A stretch of DNA of 64,000 nucleotides, taken from an uncultured Olsenella sp. Its GTDB lineage: Bacteria; Actinomycetota; Coriobacteriia; Coriobacteriales; Atopobiaceae. The DNA lies in the NCBI GenBank assembly GCA_900548775.1, contig URLM01000005.1, positions 12,279 to 76,278 of the forward strand, written 5' to 3'. Under the pieces are notes generated by a model. That model was not told the origin of the DNA. It did no database searches and saw nothing but the letters and a program-made list of their open reading frames with translations. Positions 61,719 to 64,000 of this stretch are shown here, piece by piece (positions within the stretch are counted from its first letter, which is position 1; each line of letters begins with the position of its first letter). Position numbers and translations under genes: made by a program.

Positions 61719-63206
61719 CTACTCGGAACGCCTGCGGCTGCGAGACACAACTATGCAGGCCGCACCGATAAGGGCAACGCCACCGATGGTGATGAAGAGG
61801 GTGCCTGCCTCGCCGGTCACGGGCAGCAGGGGCTGATCAAGGTCGACGACGTTGCCGTCTCTGACCAAATAGTTGTTCTCCGTGACATCAGTCGTTGCGG
61901 GGTTATCAGCAGTGGCAACATTCTCATTGACGGTGAACGTAACATCTTGCGCCTTCTGCTTGCCGGCGGGGACGGTGGTCTCCTTCGCGGTGTAGCTGCC
62001 GGCACCCAGGTCCTCGAAGTAGACGTAGGCCTTGCCGTCGACTATGGTCGAGGTCGAGGTGATAACCTTGCCGTTCTCGTCCTTGACCTCTTTGCCGTCC
62101 TTGTCGTACAGCGTGAAGACGGCTCCTTCAAGCGCATTATCGTCTTTGTCGGTCTTGGGGAAGACATAGCCGTAGGTCTGGACCTTCGTGGTTTCGTTGG
62201 GCGTGACCGTCGAGCTGCTGTACGGGTTGGGATTGAAGGTCACCGTGGCGGTGTTGCCCGTCACGTCGGTCGCGCTGTGCGAGAACGCGGCGGAGGTCAG
62301 GGTCGCCTCATACGTGATCTCGACGGCCTCGCCGGGGTGTGCGAGCACGAACTCCTTGGCGAAGTCGAACGTGTAGCCCGTCTCCGTCTGCGTGGTGGTT
62401 GCATCCTTGAATGCTTTCGCCCCGTCCGCAGTAGCCTTGCCGTTCTCCCAGACCGTGGTAGTGCCGACCGTGACCTTGATGGTATCGGTCTGGATCTTGA
62501 GGCCGTCTGTCGGCTGGTCGCTCACCGTGAAGGTGGCGTCCTTGGAGTCCGCGGGGTAGTTGGGCACGTTGGTCGTGACCTTGAAGGGAACCGACTGCCC
62601 GACGGTGTACTGGTCGGTCTTCTCCTCGTACTTGGTGCCAACGCCCTTCTTGACGTCTACGGGCTCGCTCTTGACCTCCTGGCTGGCCAGCGCCTTGGCG
62701 GAGTACTTGCCGTCCGTCCCGGCAACGGGACTCGCGTCGATGGTCGTTGGCTGGAACACCTTGGTGGTACCACTCGTGGAGGTCACGACGACGACCCAGT
62801 AGCCGGAGTCGAGGGTGAGGGTGGCCTCCCCGCTGTCGTTGGCGGTTCCCGTAACCGTATTGCCGTTGGCGGGAGTCGCGGGGTTCTCCTTGGTGAACGC
62901 CTGGGAGTAGGCGTCGCCGGCCGCCTTCTTCTGCTCGGCGGTCGTGAGCGCCGAGAGCTTAGCCGGCGTGTCGTAATCCTCGGGCAGGCCAGTCGCCGCG
63001 ATGTAGGTCAGGTTGTTCGTCGAATCGATATCGGCGTCGAAGACCTGGTACGCCGTGACCGTGTCGCCCTTGGTAAGCCCCGTAATCGTGATTGGCGAGT
63101 CGGCCACGTCGGTGCTGCTCGTCTTCGCGAACGCCGCAACTGGGCTCATCGCAGCGATGAGCGCAGCGGTGCTGAGGACCGCCCCGACGCTTCTCCTGTA
63201 GTTCAT
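61719..63206 (-). CDS. LPXTG-anchored pilin backbone subunit
   Basis: 495 residues: signal peptide (1-27, ending AFA), three beta-rich domains, and a sorting signal LPVTG near residue 464 followed by a hydrophobic stretch and RSRRRSE tail. The last domain is Cna-B-like with an E-box (GSYTAKETTVPAGK), supporting intramolecular isopeptide bonds. A canonical YPK pilin motif is not obvious; VPNYPADSK may stand in for it. AAAGGAGGCACC precedes the ATG. With the downstream sortase it forms a pilus operon. Confidence 0.9.
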   Translation of the reverse strand: MNYRRSVGAVLSTAALIAAMSPVAAFAKTSSTDVADSPITITGLTKGDTVTAYQVFDADIDSTNNLTYIAATGLPEDYDTPAKLSALTTAEQKKAAGDAYSQAFTKENPATPANGNTVTGTANDSGEATLTLDSGYWVVVVTSTSGTTKVFQPTTIDASPVAGTDGKYSAKALASQEVKSEPVDVKKGVGTKYEEKTDQYTVGQSVPFKVTTNVPNYPADSKDATFTVSDQPTDGLKIQTDTIKVTVGTTTVWENGKATADGAKAFKDATTTQTETGYTFDFAKEFVLAHPGEAVEITYEATLTSAAFSHSATDVTGNTATVTFNPNPYSSSTVTPNETTKVQTYGYVFPKTDKDDNALEGAVFTLYDKDGKEVKDENGKVITSTSTIVDGKAYVYFEDLGAGSYTAKETTVPAGKQKAQDVTFTVNENVATADNPATTDVTENNYLVRDGNVVDLDQPLLPVTGEAGTLFITIGGVALIGAACIVVSRSRRRSE

Positions 63207-63321
63207 GGTGCCTCCTTTGTCTTGCCCAGCTGGGCCTTTCCGAACGAGCCTGCTTGAAGCCTATGAATCCAAGCCCGCATGTGCGGACGGATTGCCAGAG
63301 AGTGAGGGTCGGGAAGTAGCG

Positions 63322-64000
63322 CTATTGCCTGCGCGAGAGCCCGACCTCGATGACTGCCGCGGCGACGGCAGCGACGCCCACGAGGAAGAGCGGCCAAACT
63401 CCGAGCCCTCCCGTGACCGGCAGATGGTCGACGGCCTTCACGTCGGAGACGGTGATGGAGAACTGTCCCTGGTCGTTCTTGGTGATGGTGCTCGTCGCGC
63501 CCGAGAGGCTCGTGAACTCCGCGGTTCCGTCACCCTTGATCACCAACGTCATCGTTCCCTTGGGAAGCTGGTAGCCATCGGGCGCCTTGGTCTCGGTGAT
63601 GGTGTACGTGCCGGGGCGCAGCGTGTTTGCTACTACGATCGTTCCGTCGGAGTCCGTGGTGAGCGTAACCACATCCGTCGTTATCGAGCCGTCGGCGTTG
63701 ACGTAGCCGCCGTCCGTCGTGATGGTGAACTCGGCACCAGATAGTGGCCCCTCATCAGTCTTACCATCTGCCGAGACGCCCTTCTTGAGAAGCGAGAAGC
63801 CAAAGCTCGGTGTGTTGGTGACGGTGAAACCCTCGCTCATCGATCCCGTGACCTCGGAGGAGTACCCGCTCAGCGGCTCCTCCTCCACGGAGTAGTCGAT
63901 CTCGTTCCCGTCGGCGTCGCGCTTGGGGAGGTTCCTCCACGTCACGGTAAGGTCATCCCCCGTGGCACCCGCAGCAATGGTCCTGTCCTGGCCCTCGACC
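63322..64000 (-). CDS. Cna-B-repeat LPXTG surface protein, C-terminal part (5' end beyond the window)
   Basis: The open frame continues past 64000, so only the last 225 residues or so are seen. They contain Cna-B modules with an E-box (GTYTITETKAPDGYQLPKG) and end with HLPVTGG, a hydrophobic segment and SRRQ. It lies upstream of the pilin backbone gene on the same strand and is probably the tip or accessory pilin/adhesin assembled by the same sortase. An apparent start at 63945 is internal. Confidence 0.85.
   Translation of the reverse strand, partial: VEGQDRTIAAGATGDDLTVTWRNLPKRDADGNEIDYSVEEEPLSGYSSEVTGSMSEGFTVTNTPSFGFSLLKKGVSADGKTDEGPLSGAEFTITTDGGYVNADGSITTDVVTLTTDSDGTIVVANTLRPGTYTITETKAPDGYQLPKGTMTLVIKGDGTAEFTSLSGATSTITKNDQGQFSITVSDVKAVDHLPVTGGLGVWPLFLVGVAAVAAAVIEVGLSRRQ

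Overview
The window is high-GC DNA packed with long genes, short gaps and many stop/start overlaps. The gene set points to an anaerobic, Gram-positive actinobacterium of the Coriobacteriia (Olsenella/Atopobium-like): a desulfoferrodoxin, a class C sortase with LPVTG pilins, an SOS box of the GAAC-N4-GTTC type, AddAB rather than RecBCD, and LicD-type wall-polymer genes. The taxonomic placement is inference. No tRNA, rRNA, insertion sequence or CRISPR array was seen.

Layout. 1-2.3 kb: phosphate uptake operon pstS-pstC-pstA on the minus strand. 2.4-6.8 kb: MarR regulator and a heterodimeric ABC exporter. 6.9-7.45 kb: a non-coding tandem array of about ten 61-bp palindromic units. 7.5-11.8 kb: AraC regulator, MFS transporter, PHP phosphatase and a GNAT-SLOG fusion. 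11.8-17.2 kb: TetR regulator, GPH sugar symporter and GH36 alpha-galactosidase, divergent from a GT-B-like gene. 17.2-24 kb: UbiB-like kinase with a phasin-like partner, HAD phosphatase, DUF1015 protein, TPR protein. 24.1-27.8 kb: a large two-enzyme autolysin, HAD hydrolase, cold-shock protein.

28-40.6 kb is the most interesting block. It holds two LicD-type transferases, a flippase, three glycosyltransferases and a binding-protein-dependent ABC importer. It also holds two cytidylyltransferase-like proteins, each fused to an N-terminal winged helix; one of these also carries a C-terminal choline-kinase domain. Together they look like an uptake, activation and transfer system that decorates a surface polysaccharide with phosphocholine or a related phospho-amine such as aminoethylphosphonate. 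It has built-in candidate regulators, and operator-like motifs lie at two of its promoters.

40.7-46 kb: ruvCAB with an SOS box, a NAD-synthetase homologue that has lost key catalytic residues, and desulfoferrodoxin. 46-57.5 kb: dnaE, addA, addB and a YerC/TrpR-like regulator. 57.6-60.2 kb: DUF2974 hydrolase and a lactaldehyde-reductase-like dehydrogenase whose start looks frameshifted. 60.2-60.7 kb: a nest of palindromic elements. 60.7-64 kb: sortase C, pilin backbone and a truncated Cna-B adhesin.

A 27-29 bp palindrome (TGAGACAAAGGGA-N3-TCCCTTTGTCTCA) occurs four times. All six genes whose 3' ends abut a copy take their TGA stop codon from the palindrome ends.
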